Source: an uncultured Lachnospiraceae bacterium (GTDB taxonomy: Bacteria > Bacillota > Clostridia > Lachnospirales > Lachnospiraceae). From it: DNA of 40,084 nt. The first letter of the stretch is position 1, and each line of letters opens with the position of its first letter. The stretch lies in NCBI GenBank assembly GCA_944381475.1, contig CALWLH010000105.1:1-40084 (forward strand), in the 5' to 3' direction. A model generated the notes under the pieces. It worked only from the letters and a program-made list of their open reading frames with translations. It did not search any database and had not been told where the DNA came from. The translations under genes were made by a program, and so were the position numbers. This document shows positions 17,304-25,153 of the stretch, piece after piece.

Positions 17304-18527
17304 ATGGATGATAAGTATTTGACACTGGAAAAATTTGAGGAAGCCACGGAGATTGTGCAGAAGGTCACCGCGGAGACCAAGCTGGTGTACAGCGAATATT
17401 TCAGCGCCCAGACTGGCAACCGGGTGTATTTAAAGCCTGAAAATATGCAGTATACCGGCGCCTATAAGCTCCGGGGCGCCTATTACAAGATCAGCACCCT
17501 TTCCCAGGAGGATCGGGCCAAGGGCCTAATCACCGCCAGCGCAGGAAATCATGCCCAGGGTGTGGCCTATGCTGCAAAGGCCTATGGATGTAAAGCAGTG
17601 ATCGTCATGCCCACTACAACACCCTTGATTAAGGTGAACCGGACAAAGGCCTATGGAGCAGAGGTTGTTCTGTATGGAGATGTATACGATGAAGCCTGCG
17701 ACTATGCGTATCAGCTGGCGGAAGAGCATGGGTATACCTTTGTACACCCCTTCAACGACCTGGATGTGGCCTGCGGTCAGGGTACCATTGCCATGGAGAT
17801 CGTCAAGGAGCTTCCCACAGTGGATTATATTCTTGTTCCCATCGGCGGAGGCGGGCTTGCCACAGGCGTCTCTACACTGGCAAAGCAGTTAAATCCCAAG
17901 ATTCAGGTCATCGGCGTGGAGCCTGCCGGGGCAAATTGTATGCAGGAATCCTTAAAGGCGGGGCATATTGTGACCCTTCCATCAGTGACCACCATTGCGG
18001 ATGGTACCGCTGTCAAGACTCCCGGAGATAAGCTGCTTCCCTACATACAGGAAAATATTGATGACATCATTGCCGTTCCCGATGAGGAGCTGATTGTTTC
18101 CTTTCTGGATATGATCGAGAATCACAAGATGGTGGTGGAGAATTCCGGGCTTCTGACGGTTGCGGCCCTGAAGCATCTGAATGTGAAGGGAAAGAAGATT
18201 GTCTCCATTTTAAGCGGCGGAAACATGGATGTAATCACCATGAGCTCCGTGGTTCAGAACGGTCTGATTCAGAGAAGCCGTATCTTTACTGTGTCGGTGC
18301 TGCTGCCGGACAAACCGGGACAGCTGGTTCACGTTGCCACGGTGATTGCCCAGAACAACGGTAATGTGATTCGCCTGGATCACAACCAGTTTGTCTCTAT
18401 TAACAGAAACGCGGCGGTGGAGCTTCGCATTACGGTGGAGGCCTACGGGGCAGAGCACAAGGAGCAGATCGTAAAGGCATTGGAGGAAGCGGGCTTTAAG
18501 CCGAAGATCGTAAAGCCCCAGCTGTAG
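17304..18527 (+). CDS. ilvA: Threonine ammonia-lyase
   Basis: A 407-residue PLP enzyme that deaminates threonine to 2-oxobutyrate. The PLP lysine is Lys55 in TGAYKLRGA, SAGNHAQGVAYAA follows, and the phosphate-binding glycine loop is IGGGGLATG near residue 180. The C-terminal 80 residues (from SRIFTVSVLLPDKPGQL) form a single ACT-type regulatory domain, as in the shorter threonine dehydratases rather than the two-domain biosynthetic E. coli IlvA. It could be biosynthetic or catabolic; no isoleucine genes adjoin. AAGGAG lies nine bases before the ATG, and a strong terminator follows, making this the end of the pta-to-ilvA block. Confidence 0.93.
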   Translation: MDDKYLTLEKFEEATEIVQKVTAETKLVYSEYFSAQTGNRVYLKPENMQYTGAYKLRGAYYKISTLSQEDRAKGLITASAGNHAQGVAYAAKAYGCKAVIVMPTTTPLIKVNRTKAYGAEVVLYGDVYDEACDYAYQLAEEHGYTFVHPFNDLDVACGQGTIAMEIVKELPTVDYILVPIGGGGLATGVSTLAKQLNPKIQVIGVEPAGANCMQESLKAGHIVTLPSVTTIADGTAVKTPGDKLLPYIQENIDDIIAVPDEELIVSFLDMIENHKMVVENSGLLTVAALKHLNVKGKKIVSILSGGNMDVITMSSVVQNGLIQRSRIFTVSVLLPDKPGQLVHVATVIAQNNGNVIRLDHNQFVSINRNAAVELRITVEAYGAEHKEQIVKALEEAGFKPKIVKPQL

Positions 18528-18542
18528 GAATATGATATTTTG

Positions 18543-18582
18543 GGCATTGATGGGAAATTTTCCATCAATGCCTTTTCTTTTG
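18543..18582 (+). terminator. Rho-independent terminator after ilvA
   Basis: GGCATTGATGG (18543-18553) pairs with CCATCAATGCC (18562-18572), extendable inward through A/T pairs, and is followed by TTTTCTTTT. Confidence 0.92.
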
Positions 18583-18653
18583 CTGGTTTATTGTGATCAC
18601 TGTGCATGTAAGAAAAAAGTAAACAAATCACACTTTTATATTAATAGGAAATA

Positions 18654-18692
18654 TGCTATGATACCTTTTAAGAAGCTTCCGGAGCAATCCGG
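18654..18692 (+). promoter_or_regulatory. Possible extended -10 promoter and leader hairpin of the ABC transporter genes
   Basis: TGCTATGAT (18654-18662) is an extended -10 element with no clear -35 box. Just downstream, CCGGA-GCAA-TCCGG (18679-18692) forms a small hairpin capped by a GNRA-type tetraloop, about 18 bases before the AAGGAG ribosome site of the first ABC gene. Confidence 0.4.
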
Positions 18693-18721
18693 GTGGTATT
18701 GACTAAATAAGGAGAAAATGT

Positions 18722-19501
18722 ATGTTAGTTGTCAGTCATGTTACCAAGAGATACAATAAGGAGAAGGCCTGCGATGATGTGAGCTTTACCCTGACCGATG
18801 GGGGCATCAACGTGCTGCTGGGTCCAAACGGTGCGGGAAAGAGTACGCTGATGAAGAGTATCATCGGTTTTTTAAAGTATGAAGGGCAGATTACGGTGAA
18901 CGGATATCCCAACAAGAGTGTGGAGGCGAAGCGCTTTATCGGCTATATGCCGGAGATACCCTCCCTGTATGAGAATCTGACAGTATCCGACCATATGGAA
19001 TTTGTTGCCAGAGCATACAGGCTGAAGGGCTACGAGGCTTACCGGGATGAGCTTTTGGCCCGCTTTGAGCTGGACGACAAGCTAAAGAAATTTGGCAATG
19101 AGCTCAGCAAGGGTATGCAGCAGAAGCTCTCCCTGTGCTGCGCCCTGCTTCCAAGACCCTCTTTGCTGTTGATGGATGAGCCCATGATCGGCCTGGATCC
19201 CCATGCAATTAAAGAGATGAAAAAGCTGATGAACCAGATGAGGGAGGAGGGGCAGACCCTTTTTATCTCTACCCACATTATCGACAGCATGGATATGCTC
19301 TGGGACAGGGCCATCATTATGCAAAAGGGCTGCATCAAGGGAAATGTGAGCCGGCAGGAGCTGGAGGCTGAGGGAAAGACCCTGGAGCAGGTTTTCTTTG
19401 AGATCACAGAGGGACTTCACGCGGAGGATATGAGGGACGCAGATATGACTAGCGCAGCGGAAGGGGCAAAGTCTGAAAAGCCCGGACAGGAGGAGCGATG
19501 A
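18722..19501 (+). CDS. ABC transporter ATP-binding protein
   Basis: A 259-residue ABC ATPase of the exporter (ABC-2-like) type. The Walker A loop is GPNGAGKST near 38-46, the signature motif appears as LSKGMQQKLS near 127, Walker B is LLLMDEPMIGLDP near 150, and the switch histidine is in STHI. The C-terminal 30 residues are a polar acidic tail without a recognised domain. Its stop overlaps the start of the permease gene by four bases (ATGA), so the two proteins are made together as one transporter. The substrate cannot be told from sequence. AAGGAG precedes the start. Confidence 0.93.
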   Translation: MLVVSHVTKRYNKEKACDDVSFTLTDGGINVLLGPNGAGKSTLMKSIIGFLKYEGQITVNGYPNKSVEAKRFIGYMPEIPSLYENLTVSDHMEFVARAYRLKGYEAYRDELLARFELDDKLKKFGNELSKGMQQKLSLCCALLPRPSLLLMDEPMIGLDPHAIKEMKKLMNQMREEGQTLFISTHIIDSMDMLWDRAIIMQKGCIKGNVSRQELEAEGKTLEQVFFEITEGLHAEDMRDADMTSAAEGAKSEKPGQEER

Positions 19502-21225
19502 GAGTAGTTAAGCTTGCCCTCTGGTTTATGGTGAAAAACTTTGTTAACTCCGTGAAGCGCCAGTGGAAGATATATCTTGGGCTGGGAATTTTCATCGCAG
19601 CAATAGTGCTGATCGGCTTTATTGCGGACAATTTTGGCTCAGCTTCAGAGGAGCCGGGGGCGAATACGGAAATCAGTGAGGAGACAGAGGAGCCCTATGT
19701 GCCAAATCCCCAGCTTGACCTGGTGATAGATGACGATGGGTGCATATTATACGAAAATGGTGAGATATATGATATAGGAAGCCTGATCACTGCGGCAGTT
19801 GGCTGTGTGGTAGTGTGGATATTCATTGTCTTAGGCATTGTGGGAGGCTCCAAAAACGGGGTGAATATCTTTGATATGCAGGATGTAAATTTTCTCTTTC
19901 CCGCACCTATTAAGCCCCAGTCGGTGCTGCTGTTTAAGATGATCTGCCAGATAGGCACGTCTCTTATGGGAAGTCTTTACATTCTGTATCAGATTCCAAA
20001 CCTTATAAATATGGGAATGAACATATGGGGAGCGCTTCTCCTGGTGATTGGCTTTATCGTCCTCACCATGGTGAACAAGTTTATCGGGGTTTTTTCCTAT
20101 ATATTCCTGTCAAGACGTGAGAACTTAAAAAAATTTGTGGGGAAGTACGGCTTTTGTTTTATGGCTCTGCCCATTGCAATACCCGCAGTATTGCACTTTG
20201 GCTTAGGCTTGGGGATTTATGAATCACTGAATACGGTATTTGGCTCAGTAGGAGCTTACTGTATCCCCTTTGTGGGTTGGCTTATGGCCTACACGGTTTA
20301 TGCGGTGTCAGGAGAGTATCTGCTCTGCGGCCTCTTTATGCTCCTCACCCTTGTGGGAACAGGACTTTTGATTTCAGTAACCTGGCGCATGGACTGCGAC
20401 TTCTATGAGGATGCCTTTGCGAATGCCATTGTCCTTGAGGATGCAAAGGAGCAGATCAAATATGCCGCAGCCGGCGGCATGTCCTACGGCGTCAAGCACG
20501 AAGGCAGGGCAGGAAAGGTCTGGGAAAAACGAAGAAACAAAAAGCTCTCCTTTGAGGGCTATGAGGGAGCCTCCGTGTTTTTTGCAAAGACCATCCTGAA
20601 CCGGAAACGGATGTACCGCCTGGGAGGGCTTTGGAGCTCCACAGCCAGCGTTTACTTTTGGATCTGCACGGGAGCCGGACTCTTTATGCGGTTTATTGTC
20701 AAGGAAATCAGCCCTCTGGCCCTGACCCTTGTGCCCATGTTTATTTGTCTTGTGTGCATGTTCTTCAGAAGCTTTTTTAACCCTCTCCAGCAGGATCTGT
20801 CCCACAACTTTATCTACATGATTCCGGAATCCCCCTTTGCCCTCATCGGCTGGGGAATGGGCGGCCAGGTTCTGGACGGCGCCCTGGATCTGATCCCGGC
20901 AACAGTTGTCATTTCCGTCATCAGCCTGCACCCGGGATACGGACTTTCCTGCGGACTGCTTCTTTTGTCCATGCATGTGTTCTTTGGCATGACGGCGCTT
21001 TTGGTAAACCTGATCATCAGCTCCTATCTGCCAAAAATCTTATCAAATATTCTTCAGGGAATTGTGCGTATGCTGCCCTTCTTTCCTGTTGTGCTGGCAT
21101 TTATCCTTGGGCTTTTTGCCGGAAATGTATACATCGCATTTTTAGGGGTGATTTTGGTGAATGTGTGCGTGAGCCTGCTGGTGTATATTCCCTGTCCCTT
21201 CTTCCTGCATAGCGGGAAGAGGTAA
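19498..21225 (+). CDS. ABC exporter permease
   Basis: A 575-residue integral membrane protein with many hydrophobic segments (for example ITAAVGCVVVWIFIVLGIVG and the two close to the C-terminus) and polar loops between them. The N-terminal part carries one membrane segment and an extracytoplasmic acidic loop (SEETEEPYVPNPQ). The motif VNFLFPAPIKPQ resembles the conserved segment of the large putative ABC exporter family found mostly in Clostridia. It is translationally coupled to the ATPase gene, and the pair probably forms a complete exporter. Which compound it moves, and whether it serves the secreted proteins encoded next, are unknown. Confidence 0.85.
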   Translation: MRVVKLALWFMVKNFVNSVKRQWKIYLGLGIFIAAIVLIGFIADNFGSASEEPGANTEISEETEEPYVPNPQLDLVIDDDGCILYENGEIYDIGSLITAAVGCVVVWIFIVLGIVGGSKNGVNIFDMQDVNFLFPAPIKPQSVLLFKMICQIGTSLMGSLYILYQIPNLINMGMNIWGALLLVIGFIVLTMVNKFIGVFSYIFLSRRENLKKFVGKYGFCFMALPIAIPAVLHFGLGLGIYESLNTVFGSVGAYCIPFVGWLMAYTVYAVSGEYLLCGLFMLLTLVGTGLLISVTWRMDCDFYEDAFANAIVLEDAKEQIKYAAAGGMSYGVKHEGRAGKVWEKRRNKKLSFEGYEGASVFFAKTILNRKRMYRLGGLWSSTASVYFWICTGAGLFMRFIVKEISPLALTLVPMFICLVCMFFRSFFNPLQQDLSHNFIYMIPESPFALIGWGMGGQVLDGALDLIPATVVISVISLHPGYGLSCGLLLLSMHVFFGMTALLVNLIISSYLPKILSNILQGIVRMLPFFPVVLAFILGLFAGNVYIAFLGVILVNVCVSLLVYIPCPFFLHSGKR

Positions 21226-21259
21226 AGTATTGTTATGGAGCCTAATCTAGTATTCCTGC

Positions 21260-21288
21260 TTGACATATTTAAAATAATTTTATATTAT
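21260..21288 (+). promoter_or_regulatory. Strong promoter of the secreted caspase/CHAT-like gene
   Basis: Perfect TTGACA (21260-21265) and TATTAT (21283-21288) with a 17-base spacer, in very AT-rich sequence. It gives the next gene its own transcription start, independent of the ABC transporter genes. Confidence 0.75.
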
Positions 21289-21335
21289 ATATTATATAAG
21301 ATGAAAACTTTAAAACAAAAAGGGAGGGGATAAAT

Positions 21336-21980
21336 ATGAATAGAATATTATTAAAAAAGATGTTTATTTTGGCTATATTTTGTATTCTGATATCCATGCC
21401 TGTTTTTGCTTATGCGGCAAATGTTAAAGCTTCTTTTATATATAGTGATGATTATTTTTTAAATGACGAGGAACATTCGAAAATGCTTCAGTCATATTTT
21501 ACCACAAAAGGTTACAGCACCAATTTAGAAACAAGACCAACTATCGTTTATGGTTTAAACCAGCACTTGATTCATTATAAAGCTGTTTTTTTAAGTTCAC
21601 ATGGTTTGCAGGAAGGCAGTAAAGTTGTTTTAAAAAATGGTGTATACTATGGACCAGACGATATTACTACAGATGTAGGTGCTGAATTTGTATTTGTAAG
21701 TGCTTGCTATTCCGCAAAGACAAATATCCATTCAAATAAGAATTTGTGTTCTACACTTATAGCAAATGGAGCAAAAGCTGCTATTGGATACGAAGATACA
21801 GTTTACGTTTCCTCCAGTAGATATTATGAGAATATTTTTTATCAAAAATTTATTGGACTGGGTGGAAATGCTGCTTGGGCATACGTACAGGCGCAAACTC
21901 AAACCCGAGATGAATACGGATCATCAGATACGGTTGTTACTTCGGTGAAATTTTTCGGAAATGGAGAATATAAATATTAA
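21336..21980 (+). CDS. Secreted caspase/CHAT-like (clan CD) cysteine peptidase-like protein
   Basis: A 214-residue protein with a clear signal peptide (basic MNRILLKK, a hydrophobic core and a likely cut near AYAA, residues 25-28). The mature part shows the two-strand pattern of clan CD cysteine peptidases: a hydrophobic strand ending in SSHG (His89-Gly90) and, 35 residues later, FVFVSAC (Cys124). That is the His/Cys dyad arrangement of caspases, gingipains and CHAT domains. Further on, LIANGAKAAIGY and GNAAWAYVQAQTQ resemble the C-terminal part of CHAT/C25 folds. This assignment comes from motif reading alone. The gene is markedly AT-rich compared with its neighbours, has its own promoter and a GGGAGGGG ribosome site, and precedes two lipoprotein genes. 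Its substrate is unknown. Confidence 0.65.
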   Translation: MNRILLKKMFILAIFCILISMPVFAYAANVKASFIYSDDYFLNDEEHSKMLQSYFTTKGYSTNLETRPTIVYGLNQHLIHYKAVFLSSHGLQEGSKVVLKNGVYYGPDDITTDVGAEFVFVSACYSAKTNIHSNKNLCSTLIANGAKAAIGYEDTVYVSSSRYYENIFYQKFIGLGGNAAWAYVQAQTQTRDEYGSSDTVVTSVKFFGNGEYKY

Positions 21981-22038
21981 AATAAGCAAAGTTGTTGGCC
22001 TTTGAAGTCAGGATTTTATTTTAGGAAAGGAGCAGCTT

Positions 22039-22854
22039 ATGAAAAGATGGAAAAATATATGGTTCCTTTTATCCGCCGGTTTGTTCATGGCGGGATGCAG
22101 TGCTAATTCACAGGGTTATGAAACTGCGGATGCTTCTGAACCTTTTGCTGCAGAAAATGACAGGAGTGATGAAAAAAACGCTGACATCAATAAGTATTCT
22201 TTGAGCGGCACAGCCTTAACATTAGCACAGATGGATGAGTATGAATCGGATACCGCACTGGACAATGCCTATATTGCCTACACGGATGAGGATTATGTCT
22301 ATTACTTTGATGAGAATTTGGAGAATCTCCGCTATCTTGTGTCAAAGAATCAAGATATTGAGCCAGAAGAAGTTGAAAGCCAGGTGCTGATAGATCAATC
22401 TGAGGATTATCTTGAACAGATCTCTTCTGACCTTGATATTTCTGCGGATGACTGGTCTGTCACAGATTTGTCCGTTGGAATGTATACCCTGGATTTACAT
22501 CAGGAAATTTATGGAGAGGATATCGTTATTGCCTCCTTCCATTTCATAGGCGATCAGATATGAGGAATGAATCTGGAAACAGAGGTGCTGGAATTAGAGG
22601 AGAATGGTATCGCTTTATTGGATAAGCAACTGGCGACGCAGAGTGTTGTGCAGATGCTGAAAGATGAATATGGGCATGCATTTGAAGCCTATACAGCTGA
22701 TACAGATTTACCCCTCACAACTACGGTAAATCTAAACGCTCACGGAGGAGATCTGTATTGGTATGTAACTGTTAATAACGACTACTACGGCGGATATGTG
22801 GCAGAGATTAACGCTGTCAGCGGTGAATGTAATTATGTGGATCAGGCCAAGTGA
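22039..22854 (+). pseudogene. Lipoprotein with PepSY-like C-terminus, interrupted by an in-frame TGA
   Basis: The first open stretch (22039-22563, 174 aa) starts with a lipoprotein signal: lipobox FMAGC with Cys20. An acidic, Tyr/Glu/Asp-rich region follows. A TGA at 22561-22563 ends it, but the same frame resumes at once (22564) and stays open for another 96 codons to 22854. The second part contains TVNLNAHGGDLYWYVTV and YGGYVAEINAVSGEC, which look like a PepSY-type domain, a small fold found in propeptides and lipoproteins and often linked to peptidase inhibition. The continuing frame suggests one gene of about 270 codons broken by a nonsense change. Alternatives are two separate proteins (the ATG at 22567 lacks a ribosome site) or recoding of the TGA. 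Confidence 0.65.
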
Positions 22855-22873
22855 TGTTGTTTATGTTAAAAAT

Positions 22874-22920
22874 CCCTGTGTCAAGAAAAAAATTGACACA
22901 GGGGCTTTTTGCTGTAAGAT
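22874..22920 (+). repeat. Decayed duplicate of the terminator/promoter hairpin upstream of ylxM
   Basis: CCCTGTGTCAA (22874-22884) pairs with TTGACACAGGG (22893-22903) and is followed by a T-rich tail. The block through TAAGAT (22915-22920) is nearly identical to 24731-24780. It also keeps TTGACA and TAAGAT, here 16 bases apart. It probably still ends transcription of the broken lipoprotein gene. Confidence 0.85.
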
Positions 22921-22931
22921 GCGCCTAGTGA

Positions 22932-23045
22932 TTGGAAATACTGCGGACCATTTTTATGGGCCTTCGCAGCAAGGACTGACTGAGGCGGATGTAAATTTTC
23001 GTATATCAAAACAATTTATGAATTACCAATGTAAGCAAAACTGTC
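22932..23045 (+). pseudogene. Remnant of a duplicated ffh 5' end
   Basis: The stretch containing GGGCCTTCGCAG and CTGACTGAGGCGGATGTAAA matches the first 50 codons of the intact ffh gene at 25185-25320, but with two kinds of damage. A four-base loss shifts the frame. A 48-base segment is also missing, exactly the part of ffh between two copies of GAGGCGGATGT (25226-25236 and 25274-25284). Translated, it still shows LTEADVNFR followed by KQF. Upstream it joins the duplicate of the ylxM leader directly, so most of ylxM is gone. The GGAGG used as ribosome site by the next gene may derive from this remnant. Confidence 0.85.
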
Positions 23046-23061
23046 GGAGGTGTTTCTTCTA

Positions 23062-24609
23062 GTGAAACAAAGAAAAATATTTTCTTTAACTACATCAATA
23101 TATAATATATTTTGGCTTAGCTTTGCCCTGTTTTCCTGTTTTTTTATTAGCGGCTGTCATCAGGGTATCAGCTCTGATACAGAACACGTACAGGAGGTTT
23201 CGGAGACTTCAGGAATTTCAGAGACCGTAGATAGAGAGACTTTATCCACAGAGAGTTTGTCAACCAGCACAACGCAGCCGAATTCACATATGGATGAGTT
23301 GACGTTAGTTTATATAAATGCGCGTTCCTCCTATCAGGTATATAGTTCCTGTCTTTCCTATACGGACTGGCAAAGTGAAAATAAAGTAAAGCTTTTAGTT
23401 ACCGATGAGATGGGGCGACTTGTATGGCAGGAAACCTTAGATAGACAGCTTTTGGGAGAAAACGATATAGTGAAACTATATCTTATGGAGGATGGCGTTT
23501 TAGTATATAAGAATCGCAGTACTGAGACTTATTTCACCTGTGAATATCAGCATATCACTGTGAAGGCTTCAACAAATATCGACAAAACTGAAAAAGAAAT
23601 AACTGTGACAGCGCTCCCTGGCAGAAGAATCGATCTTGAAGAATGTACAGATTTTTTTAATCAGCTTGAGAAACTGCGGCGTGAGGGTGAGCTCTGCGCA
23701 TCCATTGGCGGGGATTATCTGGAGTATGGAGGGGGACAGGACGATGCAAAGGATGCGATTGAAACAGTTAAGCGACTGAATATTGGATATATGGAGGTTT
23801 CTGATACAGACTCTGAATTTGAAATATTGTCAGAGCTTCAGGATTATGTATATGGATATGCCATAAACGAAAAGCAAAGAAGTGTATTAAATAATATTGT
23901 AGAAATTCTAAATTATGCGTACACATCCACTGCATATGAAGTCGCATTTGATACAACCTTTTATGAGAGCGAAATCAAAAATGAAATAATAGGGTTTCTT
24001 GAGCATTTCTTTTCTATGCAAGGTGAGGTTGTTTCCATGCAGAATTTTCCTAAAGAGGTGTCAATATATCGAGATGAAGAGCAGGCTCTTGTCCTAAAAG
24101 TTTCCAGTAATTCAGAGAACATCTATTACAACAGGGATATGTCAGAAATTTTGGATCCGAAAGAAAAAAACGAATGGGACTGGATGTTTTCTCTATACAA
24201 AAAAGATAATTTTGATTTGCCAAATCAAGCTGCAAAAAGATATGAGATCTCTTTTACCAATGAATGGCAGGGTAAGTGGAATGTTTGGTGTGTAATTAGT
24301 GATATTTTATATCGTATTTCGGATACATCTAGTGATGCATATGAAGCATACTATATTGTATCTGAGATCTATTCCAGTTTAGATCGTGCTTTGCCTGATT
24401 TTCACTGCTTCTATCTTGAGATAGAACAAGACAACATGGGGTATCCATATCCATCTTTGCTGATAGATGGAGATTTTAATCAAGGAAGCTTTTGTTATTT
24501 TCCAGATTGCTGTTATGGTAATTGGGATGCGTCGATTTCATATATTGTGAACGATGCTTACAGTGCTTTGAATGCAAATAAATGCGCAATAAGAATAAAA
24601 ACTATTTAA
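23062..24609 (+). CDS. Large lipoprotein of unknown function
   Basis: A 515-residue protein with a lipoprotein signal peptide ending in FISGC (Cys32), followed by a Ser/Thr/Glu-rich linker of about 45 residues and a long, mostly polar region rich in Tyr, Asp and Glu. I do not recognise a domain. Possible structural features are a beta-rich part (about 85-190) and a helical part (about 190-300). There is no visible enzyme motif. The GTG at 23062 is preferred over the GTG at 23050 because CGGAGG (23045-23050) lies 11 bases before it. The gene is AT-rich and sits between the ffh remnant and an orphan copy of the hairpin repeat, so it was probably gained or moved during the rearrangement. Confidence 0.75.
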   Translation: MKQRKIFSLTTSIYNIFWLSFALFSCFFISGCHQGISSDTEHVQEVSETSGISETVDRETLSTESLSTSTTQPNSHMDELTLVYINARSSYQVYSSCLSYTDWQSENKVKLLVTDEMGRLVWQETLDRQLLGENDIVKLYLMEDGVLVYKNRSTETYFTCEYQHITVKASTNIDKTEKEITVTALPGRRIDLEECTDFFNQLEKLRREGELCASIGGDYLEYGGGQDDAKDAIETVKRLNIGYMEVSDTDSEFEILSELQDYVYGYAINEKQRSVLNNIVEILNYAYTSTAYEVAFDTTFYESEIKNEIIGFLEHFFSMQGEVVSMQNFPKEVSIYRDEEQALVLKVSSNSENIYYNRDMSEILDPKEKNEWDWMFSLYKKDNFDLPNQAAKRYEISFTNEWQGKWNVWCVISDILYRISDTSSDAYEAYYIVSEIYSSLDRALPDFHCFYLEIEQDNMGYPYPSLLIDGDFNQGSFCYFPDCCYGNWDASISYIVNDAYSALNANKCAIRIKTI

Positions 24610-24653
24610 TGCTTATGATATCACATAGATCAGGCAAAGCAGCTGGTATAGGA

Positions 24654-24721
24654 AAGCTTGAAAGTAAACTTTCAAATCTGCCATGATGACGCGGCAAATG
24701 CGTCAGAACAAGGTAAAAATG
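24654..24721 (+). repeat. Two-hairpin start-site repeat, copy A (orphan)
   Basis: TTGAAAGT (24658-24665) pairs with ACTTTCAA (24668-24675), and TGACGC (24687-24692) pairs with GCGTCA (24700-24705) around a 7-base loop. AAGGTAAAAATG follows, but no gene starts here: the sequence runs straight into the terminator at 24731. Compared with copies B and C, the first stem has changed on both sides (A-T replacing G-C), so pairing is kept. Confidence 0.85.
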
Positions 24722-24730
24722 TGTAAAAAT

Positions 24731-24770
24731 CCCTGTGTCAAGAAAAAATCCTTGACACAGGGATTTTTTT
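24731..24770 (+). terminator. Strong terminator upstream of ylxM
   Basis: CCCTGTGTCAAG (24731-24742) and CTTGACACAGGG (24751-24762) form a perfect 12-base stem with an 8-base loop, followed by seven T. It ends transcription coming from the accessory block just before the SRP genes. Confidence 0.95.
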
Positions 24771-24780
24771 GTTGTAAGAT
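24752..24780 (+). promoter_or_regulatory. Promoter embedded in the terminator hairpin, driving ylxM-ffh
   Basis: TTGACA (24752-24757) lies within the 3' arm of the terminator stem, and TAAGAT (24775-24780) follows after exactly 17 bases. Transcription would start near 24787, leaving a very short leader before ylxM. The duplicate at 22893-22920 keeps both boxes with a 16-base spacer. Confidence 0.65.
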
Positions 24781-24798
24781 ACACCAGGTGGTATGGAA

Positions 24799-25143
24799 AT
24801 GGAAAGAATTGTTGAACAAACATTGCTGTATGACTTTTATGGAGAATTGCTGACAGAGCATCAGAAGCACATATATGAGGCAGTGGTTTTTGATGATATG
24901 TCTTACTCAGAGATCGCCGAGGAGCAGGGCATCAGCAGACAGGGCGTATTTGATCTTATAAAGCGCTGCGACAATATCCTAAAGGGCTACGAGGATAAGC
25001 TGCATCTGGTGGAAAGGTTTCTATCTGACAGGCAAAAGGCGGCTAAGATCCGCGAGCTTGCGGGAAAGCTTGATGAGGCTCAGGAAAATGAGCTGGTAGG
25101 GGCGATCATCTCCTTGGCGGAGGATATAGCAGCGGATCACTAG
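24799..25143 (+). CDS. ylxM: YlxM family DNA-binding protein (SRP-associated)
   Basis: A 114-residue YlxM protein. It carries a helix-turn-helix resembling sigma-70 region 4 (YSEIAEEQGISRQGVFDLIKR, about 37-57), preceded by the family-typical LLYDFYGELLTEHQ. YlxM genes lie next to ffh across Firmicutes, and in streptococci the protein associates with SRP components. The ATG at 24799 is preferred because AGGTGG (24786-24791) is seven bases before it; the in-frame ATG at 24793 would leave only one base of spacing. ffh follows after ten bases. In the decayed duplicate upstream this start codon has been destroyed. Confidence 0.93.
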   Translation: MERIVEQTLLYDFYGELLTEHQKHIYEAVVFDDMSYSEIAEEQGISRQGVFDLIKRCDNILKGYEDKLHLVERFLSDRQKAAKIRELAGKLDEAQENELVGAIISLAEDIAADH

Positions 25144-25153
25144 TGAGGTAAAC

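Noticed and set aside
22561..22563. TGA as a selenocysteine codon
   Set aside because: There is no visible SECIS-like hairpin immediately downstream, no selenoprotein family match and no selenium gene nearby; a nonsense mutation is simpler.
22796..23062. 88-codon open frame after the broken lipoprotein gene
   Set aside because: It overlaps the terminator duplicate and reads through the shifted ffh remnant; the LTEADVNFR segment in it is leftover ffh sequence, not a new gene.
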